Source: Burhinus oedicnemus (Eukaryota > Chordata > Aves > Charadriiformes > Burhinidae). Taken from it: a stretch of 64,000 nt of DNA. Shown here in pieces: positions 34,481 through 48,096 of the stretch. The position numbers and the translations under genes are program-made. Where the stretch lies: positions 787,184 through 851,183 of the forward strand of contig VFFE01006811.1 in assembly GCA_008921705.1 (NCBI GenBank). Reading direction: 5' to 3'. Below the pieces are notes generated by a model. The model worked only from the letters and a program-made list of their open reading frames with translations. It was not told the DNA's origin and made no database searches. Position 1 is the stretch's first letter; every line of letters starts with the position of its first letter.

Positions 34481-37400
34481 GCATCACAGTGGCTGAAAAA
34501 GCAGTTTGTAGGTGAAACACTTGCTTAAGGTTGATATCATGATCACATTATCTGGGAATAAGGCAGTAATGTCGAATTTTTTTGCATTCTGAGCAAAATT
34601 CAAGCTCTTGTCAGATTTGAGTTTTAAAAATCCCCCATCAGCTGTAATGCAGGTAAATAGGTAGATTTTGCCAAGCAGCTGTATAAGCCTTGAGAACATT
34701 TTTATAATTTAATTACAAGTTTCTCAGATGAGAGCTTTCTAATATGTTCTAATATAAACCCTTCAGTTTAGCTGTAATAAGAAGCTGTACTACACGTTAA
34801 TTCATAAGATAGTTAAAATTAGTATCAGGTTTACCTAGAATGAAAGACAAATACTTTTTCTATATATAATAAATGAAAGTGTAAAGTATGTGATAATTAA
34901 GACTTTTACCTAATCAGATTTATCAAAGGCCATTTGAAGCTGAAAATATATTCTGACAATCCTACCTGAGATTCACCTGAGAAATCAGGAGTATTTTGGA
35001 TTTTTTTAAAAATTGTTTTAATAATTTGCTTTTATCAAATGTTGAGCAATTTTAGCTTTTATTGGTGTTAGAATTATGGGTGCTTGATGTTTTTGGATAG
35101 TAATCACTGGTATCAAAGATCCAAATCCATTTGTTAGAGTGGAGTGCTGAAGTTGAGGTGAAATGGAGACGGTTTTCATAGCTTCTCTGAATCATCATTA
35201 ATCTCAATAGGAAATACAGACATCTAATGTTTTTTTAAAAAATCTTATTTCAATTTTGGGCAGTCCAGACCATAGAACATTGAAAAAACATAAGTTTGGA
35301 GGTAGAATATTCAGTATTGAGATGTTACGGTGTGTAGACTTACAGAAAAGCATGTCAGGACTGGGATTTCAGAAGGACATAAGGGAGCAGGAAATCACTG
35401 AAATACAATAGTCCTTTTGAAACTTCCTCTAAGAGAATAAGGTTTCAATACTTGGTTAGCACACTGTTGGTTTCCTCAAATGATTTTATGATCTGGGGGA
35501 CCCTGAGAGAGCTGTGGGACTGTCAAGTACCGATGGTCACTTGGGATCGAGGCCAAAGCTTGTCATGTATTGACAATAAATGCAACTTGACCTCCGTCAA
35601 CATCACAGCCGTCTTTTGTTCTCTGGGGTTCCAGTATATGAACTAAAACTGTTCGGGTTATTAGTGATTCTGTTTTCTACTGCCCTGAAGTGCATGATTT
35701 AGTTCACTAATTTATTTATTTAAAAGAGCCATTTGGCAGTCTTACCAGCTCATTACATTTGGTGCTGCCTAATTCCACTCAGTAATACATGGTTCTTCTT
35801 TTCTGCAGAGTACCTTGTTCAAGGGGAGGAAATATTGCATCTTATTTCTTCGTTGTATACACATATAAAATAAGAATCAGTGTTTATAGAAAGGGAAGAG
35901 GAAGTAGCCATATATCTCAAAGACGTTAACGGATTATTTTTTATCTTTGTGGAAGAGACAAATAACTGGTTAATATGAAGAGGAAATGAGGATTTGTGCA
36001 GGTTTTTTTTATTAGGAGTGTCATACATCCTCCATAAATAATTGAGTGACCATGGTGTATTCAAGTATTTTTGCTCGTGGTAAACCACCTGGATTTTCCC
36101 AGGGAAAATACACTTGAGAAGTGGTAAGTTGGAAAGTACCTGTAACGCTGCACTTACAGAGCAGGAGCGTGAATTCTTTCATACCACAAACAGAGCAGCT
36201 CACCTCTGGCTGGGAAGGTCCACTGGTGGCTTTCATGGTGTGGATGCTGCTCGGTGGGCATTTGGAATGGAACAGAAAAACATTTTTCTCCTAGGTCACT
36301 ACCTAGAGGTAGGCATGTCAGGTATGGACCGTGCCCAGGGTGGCAGGTCTGGCGAGCCCTGGGCTGCGTGTGCTGAGAATGAAGGGGAGGAAAGAGTGGT
36401 GTCACCAAGGTGTATCTGCTGTACCTTACAGGAACTGCTTATGGGCTTGGTAACCCAGGTACAGCAGGGTGGTTCTGCCTGTGTCCTGCAGCCATTCATG
36501 CAAAATTTCTGCATGTCTCAGTTACTGTAAGAATTCAAAAACTTTGTGGATCACTTGTAGAAGAGCAGATTACTGGTAAATATGATAGGGTTGGGAGGCA
36601 TCAGTGGCAGTGGTTATGTAAATTTACTACAGCTTCCAGTAACTTTTACTCACTACCACTCTAGGCTGCATTTGGCCACCTAATATACCAAGATCAGTAT
36701 TTTTTTAATGAAACAAAAGGATATATATTGTATTTCTGGAATGACTAGGAATAGTCTGTGAAAATGAAATATGTAAAAGTTGTCATCGCAACCCAAGGAA
36801 TAGGTTTGTGTTTCACTGTCTGTGTCCTTTTCTAGGGGGAGAAAAAATGAGACCGAATTTAAATTAGCTAACTCCATTTTTAATTTGAAATATTTGTGTG
36901 TGTGGAAGACCAATATTTAGAATCTTCAATAGCACAATAAGATTACCCAATGAATTTTTTTCTCGCTGTAGTTAAATACCAATTTTATTTTAATTTTATT
37001 TTATTTTATGGGTCTGGTCCAGGCTCTAAGGTTCTTTCTTTTGTTTGGTCATAGATGACTCCTCGTAAGCTCTGTATGCATTAGTATTCACTCTAACAAT
37101 GTAAAAGCAACATAGAAGAAAAGTAAAATTACCTCATTAACTGCAATAAATAAATAGTTAGATTTTAATGCATAATAATAAAATAGGGAAGTATTGCCAA
37201 AGACCTGTCAGAGTCTAAATTATTATCTGCATTTATAACTCCATGGTGGAATTTTGCAAGAAGTTCAAACTTCATCTGCAGAATTGTTGCCCAGAAGAAT
37301 TCTCTTTAACAATCTTAAAATTACTTGAGTTAAAAAAATCTAAGTCAGTTTTAAAGGGGACTTTTTAGAGAGTATATTTCAAGTGAGTTTTAATAATATG

Positions 37401-40377
37401 AACACAGAACCAGAGACTGAATTTATGTCCTGGTTTTGATGTTTTTTTACTGGATGTTAAAAGAATAAATTAATCTCCCTTTCTCTATACTCCTGTCTGA
37501 CTACTGAGGATAAAGTTTACCTCATTTACGCGTTGTATCGATTCACATGTTGTAAAGATGTTTTGTACAGAAGAAAAGCAGATTTGGTCTCTTATTTGTG
37601 ATGTACTCAGAATCATGTGACTTAATCACTTTGGGTAGTAACTGGAACAGATAATCCCCGTGGGGCTTAAGGAAGTGCTCCAAAATCAGGGTATGATCTT
37701 GCAATCCTTGATTACTTGGCCAAGGACCATCGGCTCAATTTTTAAAGACTGGTGCTGAAAGGTATAGAGGCAGCTGGTGAGATTTTCAGGTGGTTTAGGC
37801 ACTCAGGAAAACTTCACTTGCCAGCTGCATCTTTATACGCTCACAGACTTTTCTGGGTATTCCCCAGTGTGTGTTAATATGGGATTACGAATGGGAAGCC
37901 TGTTTTTTGTTCTAACCTAAATATGTTCATGATTAAATTTAAGAATGTGGATCAAGCAGTTTTAATTCCTAAATGGATTAAAGAAAAGTGGAGTAGAGCT
38001 CCTCTTTGAAAAGCAGAGGGGATCTCCTTCAGCGTTCAGGACCGTGTGTCCTCTCCTTTCTTCAGTTTGTTCACTGAGGATGTATGGACGCAGGAGAGAG
38101 CAAAAAGTTGTTACCCAGCTGGCTTCCAGCTTTTTGATGAGTTGGTTGGAACAGCACCACCCTCTCACGATGACTAATGAGGGGTTTTTTTGGTTGGTTG
38201 GTTTTTTCCTTTCCCTATCTGGGAATCTCTTGCTAAAGGAAGAATGCCTATTTTCTGTTCTGCAAAATTGTTGTAGTAGAGCTTGTAGCAGCCATGATGT
38301 TCAGGAGTTCACCAACCCCAGAACTGTAGTGGCCCTCCACAGTGCCTTCCACCCTCTAAACCCCTTTGAACAACAGGATGGGCACATAGGGGGCGGGTTT
38401 GGACTAGCTGGTTTCTCTGGCCCTGTCAGACCATGAATCCATCTCAGTTCTTTAGCCAGCTACATGTTTTTCTGTACTATTATTTGCCGTGCTATGTGCC
38501 ACCAACTTAGGAAGGGACATCTCTCTAATGCTATATATAAGACTTCTACTTACGTTGTAAAACTTTTGTTACATTTACAGAAATTGGGAAATTGGTGGAA
38601 GTGCTTTCTTAAACTTGGGAACACGTTGTGGAAAATAGTTCTTATGCTGAGATCAAAAGCACAGGCTACTGAAGAGAGTGGAGTTTTGTGGACGTTGAGC
38701 CTCTGTGAGGAACAAAAGTTTATGATGGCAGATAGTTGGGTTTTTTCTAGCACCTGCAGGTAAACTGTGTTTTAATTTCGTTTTCTTATCAATTGCGGTA
38801 GGAGTATCTGGAACTGTTCAGAGATACCTCCTAATCTAATTATTGCAGAATGCAAATACCTGAACGCAAATAAAAACTATACAGGATTTTTCTTTGCTTA
38901 GACTGCTTAACAGCTTATATTTGAAGAATTGTTTCAGCATCTCAGGTCTGGAATGGCATATCAATACCCAGTTCAGACTGAAGAATGATGCTTTCACTGT
39001 CTTTTAAGGAACAGCAGCAGCCTGAAAAATCAAAGCATCTGTGCTGTCTTCCCCACAGGAGCATGTGCAATCACTGTGCAGTAGTTCGCATGCTAAAATA
39101 CATACTGCCCAAACTGGGTGAACAATTTTTTAAGTTGCCTTCATACATATTTATATGAGTGAATGAATTATTAGAGTGTTTCACTTCTCTTTACACTTCA
39201 TAGTTGAAATTTATGCCTATATGATCAGGTATCCATTACACTGACATTTCACTGCTCAGCCGCTTTCCCAGAGGATAATTTATTTATTCTTTTTATCTGC
39301 TTGTTTATAAAACTAGTATAGAAAGGAGTTTTACATAAGGGAAAATGAGGTTTTGGCTGCAGGGAGGAAATATGGAGCACAAGAGAATAGCTGGAAACCC
39401 TGCAGGCAAAGAGGATGCTCTGTTTCATGGTGTTGTTACATCCTTCAGTGGTACATCAATACTGTGTTATGTCGGAAGCAACCCCTGCAGTTTCCCAGCC
39501 AGAGTGTCTTGTGAAGTCTCTGAGTCAGCAGATAATGGAGACAAATTTGGGATTTGAGAGTCCTTGAAAGACACTTTATACTTTTTTTAAATTGACATAA
39601 AAAATCAACAGGGCTTCCTAAAAACACTTTCTTGGTCTTTCTATACTTAATTCCTTCTGTTCTTATTCAAGTGTTATTTTCGTAACACTTTGTTTCAGTC
39701 TGGTCCGTTTTGTTTTTTATACTGTCCTCATCACTATTGTTTCTGAGTGCATTTGAATACTATGTAAAATGACATGACAAACATCTGTCACATGTTGCTC
39801 TTTCATCCTCTCCGCAGGGAAGAATCATGCCTGCGGTGCTGTATTTTTGTAAGACTTTTGTTGTTGGTTTTGGTTTTTTAAGCTATATACATGTTGCTGT
39901 AAGTTTATGTTAGAGCAGAATTGCTCAGAAGAAAATCCTGTGTACTTGGAGGAGAAGGAGGTGAAGATTTTGAGTTATCATCTGAATGCCTGCCCTATAA
40001 ATAAGGGAACGGGAGGCAATACTCACCCACTTGCACTCTATTTTCTCAACCTGCTGATATTTTTGTGGGGTTTTATCGAGGTGTGCTAAGAGGTTTTTAT
40101 GGGAAAGTTAAAACAAAGGACTTGCTTTTGCCTTTGGCTCAGAATGTGGTGAAGTCAGTGGTCCTCCTGCTTTGCATTTGGGATCCACTTCCAGCTTCTG
40201 CAAGACTTCGTCTCTGGGACAAACCTTCTGCCCTCGCAAGTGACAGGCAGGGGAGGTCTGTAGGTACGGTCAGACATCCTGAGGACAGTGAGCCTTCACT
40301 GTGACAGTGATATGTTTTACGGGAACATTTAGTCAAGGAAAGGGAGATAAGCATGACCTTCTGTGTACTGTACAGAA
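34481..40377. other. Intron 1, long repeat-poor stretch
   Basis: About 5.9 kb with no recognised transposable element or gene. 36114-36530 is a little GC-richer and has overlapping frames on both strands (138 codons on +, 84 and 71 on -) without domains. Near 38185-38210 a T run is followed by GGTT repeats. Confidence 0.45.
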
Positions 40378-40658
40378 TGGACTATGGCAAGAGGAAACAG
40401 CCTCAAGTTGCACCAGGGGAGGTTTAGGATGGATATTAGGAAAAATTTCTTCACTGAAAGGGTTATCAAACATTGGAACAGGCTGCCCAGGGAAGTGGTT
40501 GAGTCACCATCCCTGGAGGTATTTAAAAGATGGGTAGACGTGGTGCTTAGGGACATGGTTTAGTGGTGGTTTGGGCAGTGTTAGGTTTATGGTTGGCCTT
40601 GATGATCTTAAAGGTCCCTTCCAACGTAGACAATTCTATGATTCTATTCTATGATTAT
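40378..40658 (+). mobile_element. CR1 LINE 3' fragment
   Basis: It reads 'ggaaacagcctcaagttgca', 'gggttatcaaacattggaac', 'ccatccctggaggtatttaa', then the short 3' UTR 'ggcagtgttaggtttatggt' and a terminal CTATGATTCTATTCTATGAT. The 3' UTR type differs from the element at 41170, so these are two insertions of different subfamilies. A 66-codon frame at 40363-40563 is the ORF2 C-terminus. Confidence 0.92.
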
Positions 40659-41169
40659 ATTAGGCAGTAGGTTGAGACAAATATTCTCACAATCACAGTT
40701 ACCTGGACATCTCTGTCTCAGTGACCAATTTGGTAGGAGCCAAAGGCTGCAAAGTGACATTAACCGGCAGAGAGTGATCATTGCAAGTGACTTCCCATAC
40801 TTTTAAGGAAGCTGGTGGCAAAACCTGCTTGTTGAATTCTAGCCAACTGCTCTTGGTGAAGTCTTGGAAGAGATGAAAATGGTTGCTTGAGTCTCAAATG
40901 AAGAAGCTACTGGAATGGGTGTGTCTACCCTCCTCTCTTTTAAAAAGGTTCACCTTTAACAGAAACAGCTTTTATTTTTCTGACCAATTAGATGATTTAA
41001 AGCTACCTGAAAATTACCTTCTCATTTCCTTTGCATGTTTTTTCCAGGATTGTATAGGATGTACTGTAACAATATTCATTTTTGTGTGAAGGTTACTTTT
41101 ACCCATTAATGCACTCGGTGATTGTGCAATATCATGCCTAGAGTCGCAGAGGCACTCACTGATTCTCAC
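40659..41169. other. Intron 1 spacer between two CR1 copies
   Basis: About 510 bases without a recognised gene or repeat. Confidence 0.55.
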
Positions 41170-41618
41170 GGGTCCAGAGGAGGGCCACAAAGATGATCAG
41201 AGGGCTGGAGCACCCCTCCTATGAAGACAGGCTGAGAGAGTTGGCGTTCTTCAGCCTGGAGAAGAGAAGACTCTGGGGAGAACTTATAGCGGCCTTCCAG
41301 TACTTAAAGGGGGCCTACAGGAAAGATGGAGGCACTTTTTACAAGTGCATGTAGTGACAGGACGAGGGGTAATGGCTTCAAACTGGAAGAGGTAGATTTA
41401 GATTTGATCTCGGGAAGAAATTTTTTACTGTGAGGGTGGTGAGGCACTGGAACAGGTTGCCCAGGGAAGCTGTGGATGCCCCATCCCTGGAAGTGTTCAA
41501 GGCCAGGCTGGATGGGGCTTTGAGCAACCTGGTCTAGTGGGAGGTGCCCAGGGACGTTGGAACTAGATGATCTTTAAGGTCCCTTCCAACCCAAACCATT
41601 CTATGATTCTATGATTCT
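41170..41618 (+). mobile_element. CR1 LINE 3' fragment, 5'-truncated
   Basis: It starts abruptly at GGGTCCAGAGGAGGGCCACA, keeps the end of ORF2 (broken by small deletions) and the 3' UTR 'ggtctagtgggaggtgccca', and ends in CCATTCTATGATTCTATGAT. It has the same orientation as MAGI2. Confidence 0.93.
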
Positions 41619-43353
41619 GGACATGTGGATTTATCAGTGAAAGTTCAGCTGAATCCAGTCTTTCTTTGATTGCATCTTGCAACATGTCTCATCTTAGGAT
41701 TCACAGTTTTTTAGCCTAGGCAGGACTATTACCATCACACAACTGACCCCACCTCATACTCACCATATAGTTTTAATAGATGGGTTTTTTTCATGAAGGC
41801 TGTTAGTTTTGGATTTTGGTTTTTTTTTCTTTAGCTTGAGCTTATCTTTTAGAAATATGCGCCATCTTGATTTATGGTCCTTAGGGAAAGAGAAATTCAT
41901 GATAGGCGAAGTGTTCCACAGTTAATTATTCAAACTCTTAAGAAACCTTCTTTGTTTCTAATATTCCCAGCTTCAGCTTCCAGTTGTTGAACTTTGTTAG
42001 GCATTTGAATTAAAACTAAAGAACTCTCTAGTATCGAAAATACCCCCATACTTATATTTGGAGGGGATGACTAAATTGCTTCTTAACCTTCTATGTGCAA
42101 CGTACACACCTGAACTTTATTTAGTGATACCTGTTTTCCAGATCTCCAGTTGTTTCTGTAGCTCCTTTTGAACTCTAATTTATCAACATCTGCTTAAAAT
42201 ACAGACACCAAAGTTGAACTCAATATTCTGCTAATGATCTTATGAAGGCAGAATGCGATGCTAATAATGCTTCTGCGCACTGTTTGAATATTCACCTTGT
42301 TATCCATGCAGTGATCATTTTCACACTGGATCACCGTTTCTTATCCATGACTTAGTATAACTATATAGCTTCTTATTCTACACAGACAACGATAGGATTT
42401 ATGCCCAATTAGGCAATAAATCTGCATGAATGGAGCTGTGAGTTGTGAAATTAGACCCTGTCTCCTTACTTGCGTGCTCCAGAACGTGTGTGTGTATCAT
42501 ACTGAATTACTTTTAAAGCTGTAAGTATTACGTGTAAAAGTAACCATTCTGACAATTGCAGTGGGAAAAAAGGCAGAGGTCAAATATCTAACATTTCTTT
42601 GCAGTGAAAAAAAATAACCCCATATTAGCAGGTATCTATCCCCATCCAAAAACTGAGAAAACAGAATTACGTCGTTACTAAGTGATGCCCTTTATTAGTA
42701 ACCCGGTCATTAGCAGTGATATATGCCACTTTTAGGCAAAGAGAATTTTGTGAGGTGTGGTAGGAAAGGAACACAAAACGATGTTAGGAGATTAAACAAT
42801 CAATGAGTCAACAACTTTAGGTAGGGCTCCTAATCAGTTTCTGTGTGATAATTTTGAGAGGGTAATGAAGGAGTTAGTTTTCTAAATTCCGTTCAAACTC
42901 CACAACTGGTAGAGAGAAAAAAAAAAACAGCCCGAGGTTTAACTTCATCGCAAAAGGACAGGGTTGGTTCTGACCATAACCACTCATCCAAGTGAAGGGA
43001 ATACAGCTCAGACTGCTCAGGAAATTCGTACTGTAGTGCTTGCAGTAGGCTGGTGGGGTCTGAGACTTCAGCCTCAGCAGGTCAAGCTTGGCCTTAGCTG
43101 GATAATGCAGGATGCTTTGAGCTGCCCTTTTGTCTAAGATAATGGCTCGTGTCTGATCATCTAGGGCAGCTTTGCACAACATACAAGCATATGGCAGGTT
43201 TTTTAGCCACCAGCACCTGGGAGACGGTGTGTGATCTGATTTGATCTGATCTGATAGCTGGCATAGGTACACCTTCTGGCTGGACAGCTGGATGGTCAAC
43301 CATGCAGAGAATAGGTCCAGATTACCTTCCTGTGGCCAAGCACATCAAGATCA
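41619..43353. other. Intron 1, AT-rich, nothing recognised
   Basis: Mostly AT-rich. The 141-codon - frame at 42874-43299 starts at a non-ATG codon and has no recognised domain. The segment 42940-43290 is moderately GC-rich. Confidence 0.45.
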
Positions 43354-43690
43354 GATAATATAGAAGGGGACATGAGGGAGGATGGTAGTCCAGGGAACAA
43401 GTAGGTGGGTCTGCCGCTCACAGTAAGGAGTAAGAATGGGCAGGTAAGAGGCATTAAGGTAGGACTGAAGGGATGAAGAAGGGAAAACGGGGTTAAATGA
43501 TAGGAGTACTGGGAAGGATATATGGGGGAGTCAGGTGGTATTAGGGAGAGAGATTTGAAGAATAGTGGGGATTTGCAGCGGACAAAGAGGATATGTGGAC
43601 AGAGAGATATCCCAGGAAGAGAGGTGGGAAGGGGTTGGTCAGACACAGGGTGTAGTGGCAGGAGATGGGAGCGCTTTGCGAAACGGGAAT
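43354..43690 (+). other. Purine-rich strand-asymmetric block
   Basis: Over about 330 bases the + strand is dominated by A and G, with many GGGA, GAGA and AAGG runs. The - strand is correspondingly C/T-rich. This asymmetry explains the 138-codon stop-free - frame at 43296-43712. Such tracts can form triplex DNA, and purine-rich RNA can act as splicing enhancer sequence. Confidence 0.7.
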
Positions 43691-46359
43691 CTCTAATGAC
43701 CTGCTCCTCCATCTGATTTGCACACCATTCCGCTTTGTCTTCATTTGCGTGGCTTCAATACCAAAAGGATGTGTTTTGCTGAGAAAAAATATTTAATCTA
43801 TAAAAAGCAATTTAAGAAGCAGGCTATCAAGAAGGTGCTTAGGGCATGAAGAATGATATGGTGGATAGGAATACAGTGCTTAAAAACATAAATAAGAGAA
43901 TTTTAGCAGCATTATTTCCATTTGTAAAGTTTTTACTAGAGTGCATGTCAGTATAACCAGTAACATTTTTATGTCTTATCACGGTAGTACTCTGCACATT
44001 TATTCTACTGAACAAGGAGTAAACATAAACTATAAATAACTAGGGCTTCAGATAAAGGTTTTTTTTTCCCCTGACTTTTCAGATAAGATGCAAAATTGCC
44101 TCAGCAGAGCACTGATAGAAAGTGGGTGATTGTTTTTATTTCCCTGCTTTCTCCTTCTGAAAGAAGTTTGGCAGTACTGTATTTTATTGTCTTGGGTCTA
44201 CCGGTCCTTGAGAATGAAGTTTACAGCCTTAAATTTACCATCTGCATTGTGAAGGTAGAGTTAGGAACCTGAGAGAGCAATCCACAACACCCCGTGCATG
44301 CAAGGTGGGAGATGCCTCTTCTATCCTCACCATGTCCTCCTGCTGCTGAAACCTGCCCCTCTCCTAAATCTATGGTGCAAGTAGACAGTCAAGAAGCAGG
44401 AGCCACCTCTTTACATAGCTGTTTGGGACACAGGTGGTATGCTCTGCCTTCTAAAACATACCTAAAGAAGGGTGGCATTTACATACATATATGTGTGTTT
44501 ATGCATATATGTATATATACACACACACTAGCCTATGTTATTTATATGTAATAGCCTAATGACTAGATCCTTTGGCAAGGACGTGGAAGGCCCAAGTTGC
44601 AAATTCTCTTCTCCCTGATGAAATCTAAAACCTCATTTGCTGCCTTCTAGGTAGACACCCTCACCCCAGATGCCAGGCTCATTATACGGTGAGAAAACAC
44701 TCAACGCAGTATTTTTGAAATTATATGACTGTGAAGAACTGAATACAGACTGGTCTGCTTTCACGTTGTGTGTTTTTCTTTAATTTTGCCTTTAAAGAGT
44801 GAAGTCTTTGGAGTTAAAATTGTTGTCTACAGCTGTTTATCACATACAATGGGAACATCATCCCAGTGGAGACCTTTTAATTCTGAATCATCTTTTTCAG
44901 GCAGTTAAATAATTTGTTCAGTATATGAACTTATCAAAAACCTAAACTTAAATGTTTTAAGACCATCCAACCCACTGTTCTATATATAAGTCAACATAAG
45001 AAGAGTGTTTTACTAAATTGTGCATGGTAGGTGGTTGCTCTTTTGAGATTTGGGGATAGGTCAGAATTGGCTGAACCTAATTTGTCATGGATTATGCAGA
45101 CAAAATTAACACAATATTTATGGGAAACGTAAACCTGGGGTTCCTGTGTCTTTTTTATTATTTTTTTTTTTTAGCATATCACCAATGTAGTATCTGGCTG
45201 TAATGTGTTTAAGATGAAGCCTTTTTTAGTGTTAGCAAGGACTGCAAAATGTAATTCTGATTAGTGAATATTTTTTGCCCTACGCAATTGAAGTTAAAAC
45301 ATTCAGCAATCCTTTTTCCTTTGAGAAATGTCAGAATTACAGTCGGCTCCATTCCTCTCGTTCTGTGACTTCCATGTGAACTGAGGTCATGCCACCATTC
45401 ACTGTGGTGACATGCTCTCTGATTTTAAGGTCAGATGAAGAGTTACGCAGAACCTTGGCCATCGGTGGCCAAATGTATTAGTAATCTTTCACATTCCTCT
45501 GGTCTTACATGGAGAGTCATTACTGAACGAAGCTGTGATGAATCATAATCTGTTGACATCTGATGTGGTCTGGTAGGAATGCTAGGGAACTGGCCAGAGT
45601 GGCGAATTAGTCTTGATCTATGGCTGACATCTCCTGAATTTGGTAAATAATCAGCCTGGGGCCAGCACATGACTCCTATTAGCATTCCGCACCTGGATTA
45701 AGGCTTACAGCGAGCGAGTTAAGCATGCTGTACGTTTGCCATAGTTGGGTTTTTATGTAAACAAAGCTCTAGAAATGACAGGAAAGCCACTCTCCATACG
45801 GGGACAGCCACCGGCACGGCTGCTTGGTGAGCTTTTGGGGTGGAGAAATCACTGCGGTATTTCAACACACAGTTGCACAGTTTACCAGGCGTGCCATGCT
45901 TAGGTAAATAATAAGGTTATAGCAGGTAATTAAATTCTTACTCCAAGGTTTTAATTACTGTTTAAGCACCAAATTATTCCCATGTGGCACAAAGAATTAT
46001 GGATATGAGCAGTTCTGAATTTTCTCCATTTTCAGCAACTGTGAGTTCTTTTGTAAGTCTGCCCTGTAGTGCTTAGTGCACAGGCTTATATTAGATCAGA
46101 TTTTGGAATATAGTGTCTTTCACTGCAGGAAATAAGCAGCATAGAAGGAACTTACAATTTCAGGAAAATTGAGGCTTACAGGACAAACTAATGTTTTATA
46201 CTGCGTACTGAAAGACAGCAGATGAATAATTGACTGGGCACTGCGATTCAGGTCCGGTTTCACACCCACATCTTTTTTGTGGGTAACATAGCTTTTAAAA
46301 AAAAATGAAATAGCTTAAGTGCTGTGCAGACTGAGTTCACACCATACTGATTATAGTCT
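43691..46359. other. Intron 1, mostly AT-rich
   Basis: Apart from the alternating purine-pyrimidine run at 44483-44530, no gene or repeat was recognised. Confidence 0.5.
44483..44530. repeat. Interrupted (TA)/(TG)/(CA) alternating repeat
   Basis: Alternating purine-pyrimidine dinucleotides run TA, TG, TA, CA. The TG part and the CA part are inverted to each other around GCATATATGTATATAT, so the run can fold back or adopt left-handed DNA. Confidence 0.8.
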
Positions 46360-46445
46360 GTCTACTTAGACGATAAGCTCCTTAACATACGAGCTTTTTC
46401 TTCACACAGCAGCTAGCATTATGGGGCTTTGATCTCAGGGGTTTT
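46360..46445 (+). repeat. MIR-like CORE-SINE 3' tail
   Basis: 'cttagacgataagctcctta', then 'ttcacacagcagctagcatt' and 'atggggctttgatctcag' match the conserved tail (ttagattgtaagctcctt ... cagcgcctagcacaatggggccctgatctc) in order. This is one of the clearest old SINE matches in the window. Confidence 0.65.
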
Positions 46446-47087
46446 TTGTGCAAGCGGCGTGGTACAGTCCATAAGGATATCTGAATAGCAGGACTACTTA
46501 GTAAAGCTCCTTCCTTCCGTGACACCATAAAATCTTTTTGATGGAAGTCTTCTATATATAGACCTGTGAAGTGTTTAAAAATGAGCCCAGAAACTGCCCT
46601 GTGTGGGTGTGGAGTGTCCCCATTTATTTTTTTTTTTAACTGGAATGCAGCTGGTTGATTTAGCCCCGGTTGATTTAGGCTTTTTTTCCAGTGGCTGAAT
46701 CTTTATTTTGTAACAGATATTCATTTTGGAAAGTTAATGTAACTGTTTAATTACAGTTTGTAATTCGGTAGTTTATTCTTGACTATGTGTCAGAAGTTAC
46801 ATAGATGATAACAGTGGTAAAAGGGGTGGCTAATTATCTATGCTATTTCTAAAATGCAGTTTTCTAAATTGCTAATTTATTAGCAGCACTTCAAAGCATT
46901 CTTTTTGAAGGAAAAAATAAATCTTCTCACGAAAGCTGTCTCCAGCCAAAAATGCCTGTCAAAATTAAATTTGGTACATCAGTGAATCAAAAGAATATAG
47001 TCCTAATCTGAACACTCAGAATTTTAGGAAAGTCATGGGAGCTAAGGGTACATATAATAGAACTGGTCCTTGATTAGAAGTTTTTGC

Positions 47088-47121
47088 ATCCAAAGTTTCT
47101 TTATATCCAAAGTTTCTTTCT
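47088..47121. repeat. 17-bp tandem duplication
   Basis: Two adjacent copies of ATCCAAAGTTTCTTT followed by AT or CT. Confidence 0.85.
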
Positions 47122-48076
47122 TGGATAGATTGCATTTCTGCTGTGGTTTGGTTTTTAACACATGACAAATTATTCATATACAATCTTTATTTTACTCTAA
47201 TATATTTAAAATAATGTAAAAATAAGAAGGACTGTATAGTTTGTTTTAGACCTCTTGATGTTTTTTGAGATATAAAACTAATGAGGCAGATGAAATTAAT
47301 TTATTTCTCTTAGACACCCTCTGTGGTTTCTCCTTCAGTGGATTAGTCCTCCCTTGTGTAATCCGTGTTTAAGCAATCACAGCTGCACAGTTCAGCACCT
47401 ATACAGCGTAAAAAGTTCTGTTAATGTGCTGCCCTGCAGCAGGTATCTTGCCCCTGGGTCGTTGGCAAGTGGTATCTAATTTGGGGGCAACATGTAGGAA
47501 ATTTGGTATAGTTAAAACCTTGTTCTCGCTTTTCTTATCTGTAGGGACCTCTCCTGCTCCCATCAAAGTGAAGAGGAGTCACTCACTTAACTTTAGGCAG
47601 AATGTGTTTGGCTGTTCCTGACTGTATTTTTTTATTTTGCAGAGTAGCAAACAAACTTTGGAAACAGTAATCACAAAAAAATCCACATTTTTTAATTCTT
47701 CTGTGAATTAGTTAGGTATTTCCATCTGCCAGGTTAAAAACTTGAAATACACTATTAGACCTAATGGATTAATTTGATAAGTCAAGAAAGAGTTCAAATT
47801 ACCAAAAAATAAGTTGGCAGCATCTGTGCTCTTGTACTGGTGTCTCTGAGGGAAAAGAGGCTCTAATGGTGAAAGAATTGGCATACACTTTTTCTGTGAA
47901 AGGAAGAAAAATGCCTTTTGTAATAGTAGAATTGTTGTAGTTTGTGATTATCCAAAGTTACACAAGAGGCAGGATTTTTAGGGAGACATCAGACAATTGT
48001 TATACCTATTTGAAAAAAAAAAAAAAGTGTTAGCCATACTTCGGGCACACAGATTCTTCCTCAGAGCTGGTTTCTT

Positions 48077-48096
48077 TATATATATATATATATATA
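48077..48096. repeat. (TA)10 microsatellite
   Basis: Ten uninterrupted TA units. Confidence 0.95.

Noticed and set aside
36114..36530. 138-codon + frame in a mildly GC-rich segment
   Set aside because: Overlapping frames on the other strand are of similar quality and no domain was recognised.
43296..43712. 138-codon - strand frame as a gene
   Set aside because: Explained by the pyrimidine-rich - strand of a purine-skewed block, which rarely encodes stops.
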